Below the pieces are notes generated by a model that saw only the letters and a list, made by a program, of their open reading frames with translations, searched no databases and was not told the origin of the DNA. From Archangium violaceum Cb vi76 (GTDB lineage Bacteria > Myxococcota > Myxococcia > Myxococcales > Myxococcaceae), in the NCBI RefSeq assembly GCF_000733295.1, contig NZ_JPMI01000277.1, positions 62,001-126,000 of the forward strand: DNA of 64,000 bases. Reading direction: 5' to 3'. Made by a program: the position numbers and the translations under genes. Positions 63,847 to 64,000 of this stretch are shown here, piece after piece. Numbering within the stretch: position 1 is the stretch's first letter; each line of letters begins with the position of its first letter.

Positions 63847-64000
63847 CTAGCTGGCGTTCGCCTTGGCGGCGTGGTGGCTGGCGGCGGCGCGGCGCATCTC
63901 CGCGTCCTCCTGGCTCTCCACGCGGGAGGCCTTGCCCTTGAGGGCGCGGAGGTAGAAGAGGCGGTTGCGGTTCACATTGCCGCGGGTGAGGACCTCGATC
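63847..64000 (-). CDS. rplS: 50S ribosomal protein L19 (C-terminal part)
   Basis: The last 50 codons of the gene reach TAG 63847-63849 and read IEVLTRGNVNRNRLFYLRAL, then KGKASRVESQEDAEMRR and an Ala-rich tail. IEVLTRG-V-R--L-YLR is the conserved L19 ending at the 30S-50S interface. The Ala/His-rich extension after KASR is longer than in E. coli. The 5' part lies beyond the window. Confidence 0.9.
   Translation of the reverse strand, partial: IEVLTRGNVNRNRLFYLRALKGKASRVESQEDAEMRRAAASHHAAKANAS

Overview
The window is about 64 kb of GC-rich DNA with strong third-position GC bias and long genes on both strands. Gene content points to a myxobacterium of the Cystobacterineae type (Archangium, Cystobacter, Myxococcus relatives). 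The evidence is an EncA-type encapsulin with a cargo ending in LTVGSLRR, a Myxococcales-restricted TIGR02265/DUF2378 protein, a MYXO-CTERM-like tail, many orphan histidine kinases, Ser/Thr kinases, FHA sigma-54 activators and cysteine-rich lipoproteins. No sequence search was run; identities rest on motifs and family knowledge.

1-20 kb is accessory and partly decayed. It holds a PEP mutase-like enzyme (partial), an orphan MYXO-CTERM tail, a PAS-truncated histidine kinase, a VOC lipoprotein, a secreted M19 peptidase, a P450-MFS pair, a frameshifted secreted protein, a WGR/beta-helix/LRR protein, two small unknowns, a second VOC protein, a C-rich tract, a dCache-like histidine kinase, an exported cyclophilin and a large frameshifted carboxypeptidase-regulatory-like gene.

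19.5-22.3 kb holds the most novel-looking locus. A squalene/hopene-cyclase-like protein is followed by a 39-codon peptide gene with a double-glycine leader, its own sigma-70-like promoter and a strong terminator, and then by an unrecognised 378-residue protein. It looks like a small RiPP-type (ribosomally made, modified peptide) locus. A DUF2378 protein and a PAS-GAF-PAS kinase follow.

25-31 kb is a signalling operon: Ser/Thr kinase, FHA sigma-54 activator, zinc-ribbon Ser/Thr kinase, TPR/PEGA protein and Cys-rich lipoprotein. 31-36 kb holds a kinase with a cytosolic PhnD-like domain, an AsnC-type small protein, a fatty acid desaturase and a two-gene unknown module.

36-45 kb is a coherent three-gene unit on the minus strand: a YqiJ/NfeD-like membrane OB protein, a YqiK-type flotillin and a 1840-residue DUF3686-type AAA+ ATPase, divergent from a topoisomerase IB gene. 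46-50 kb holds a UvrA paralogue, a 2OG-Fe(II) oxygenase and an unknown protein.

50.3-50.7 kb carries three copies of initiator tRNA-fMet, each with its own terminator-like hairpin. 50.8-64 kb is more core-like: a five-domain S1 protein, MurJ, the encapsulin cargo and shell, an NtrC-type regulator, an M23 protein, an outer-membrane barrel, RsmI, a YraN-family protein, a degenerate SMC/YhaN-like ATPase with membrane segments, and the 3' end of rplS with a perfect terminator. A family of short palindromic repeats (CCCTCTCCC/GGGAGAGGG arms) recurs between genes at about 35.9, 41.6, 49.4 and 60.3 kb.
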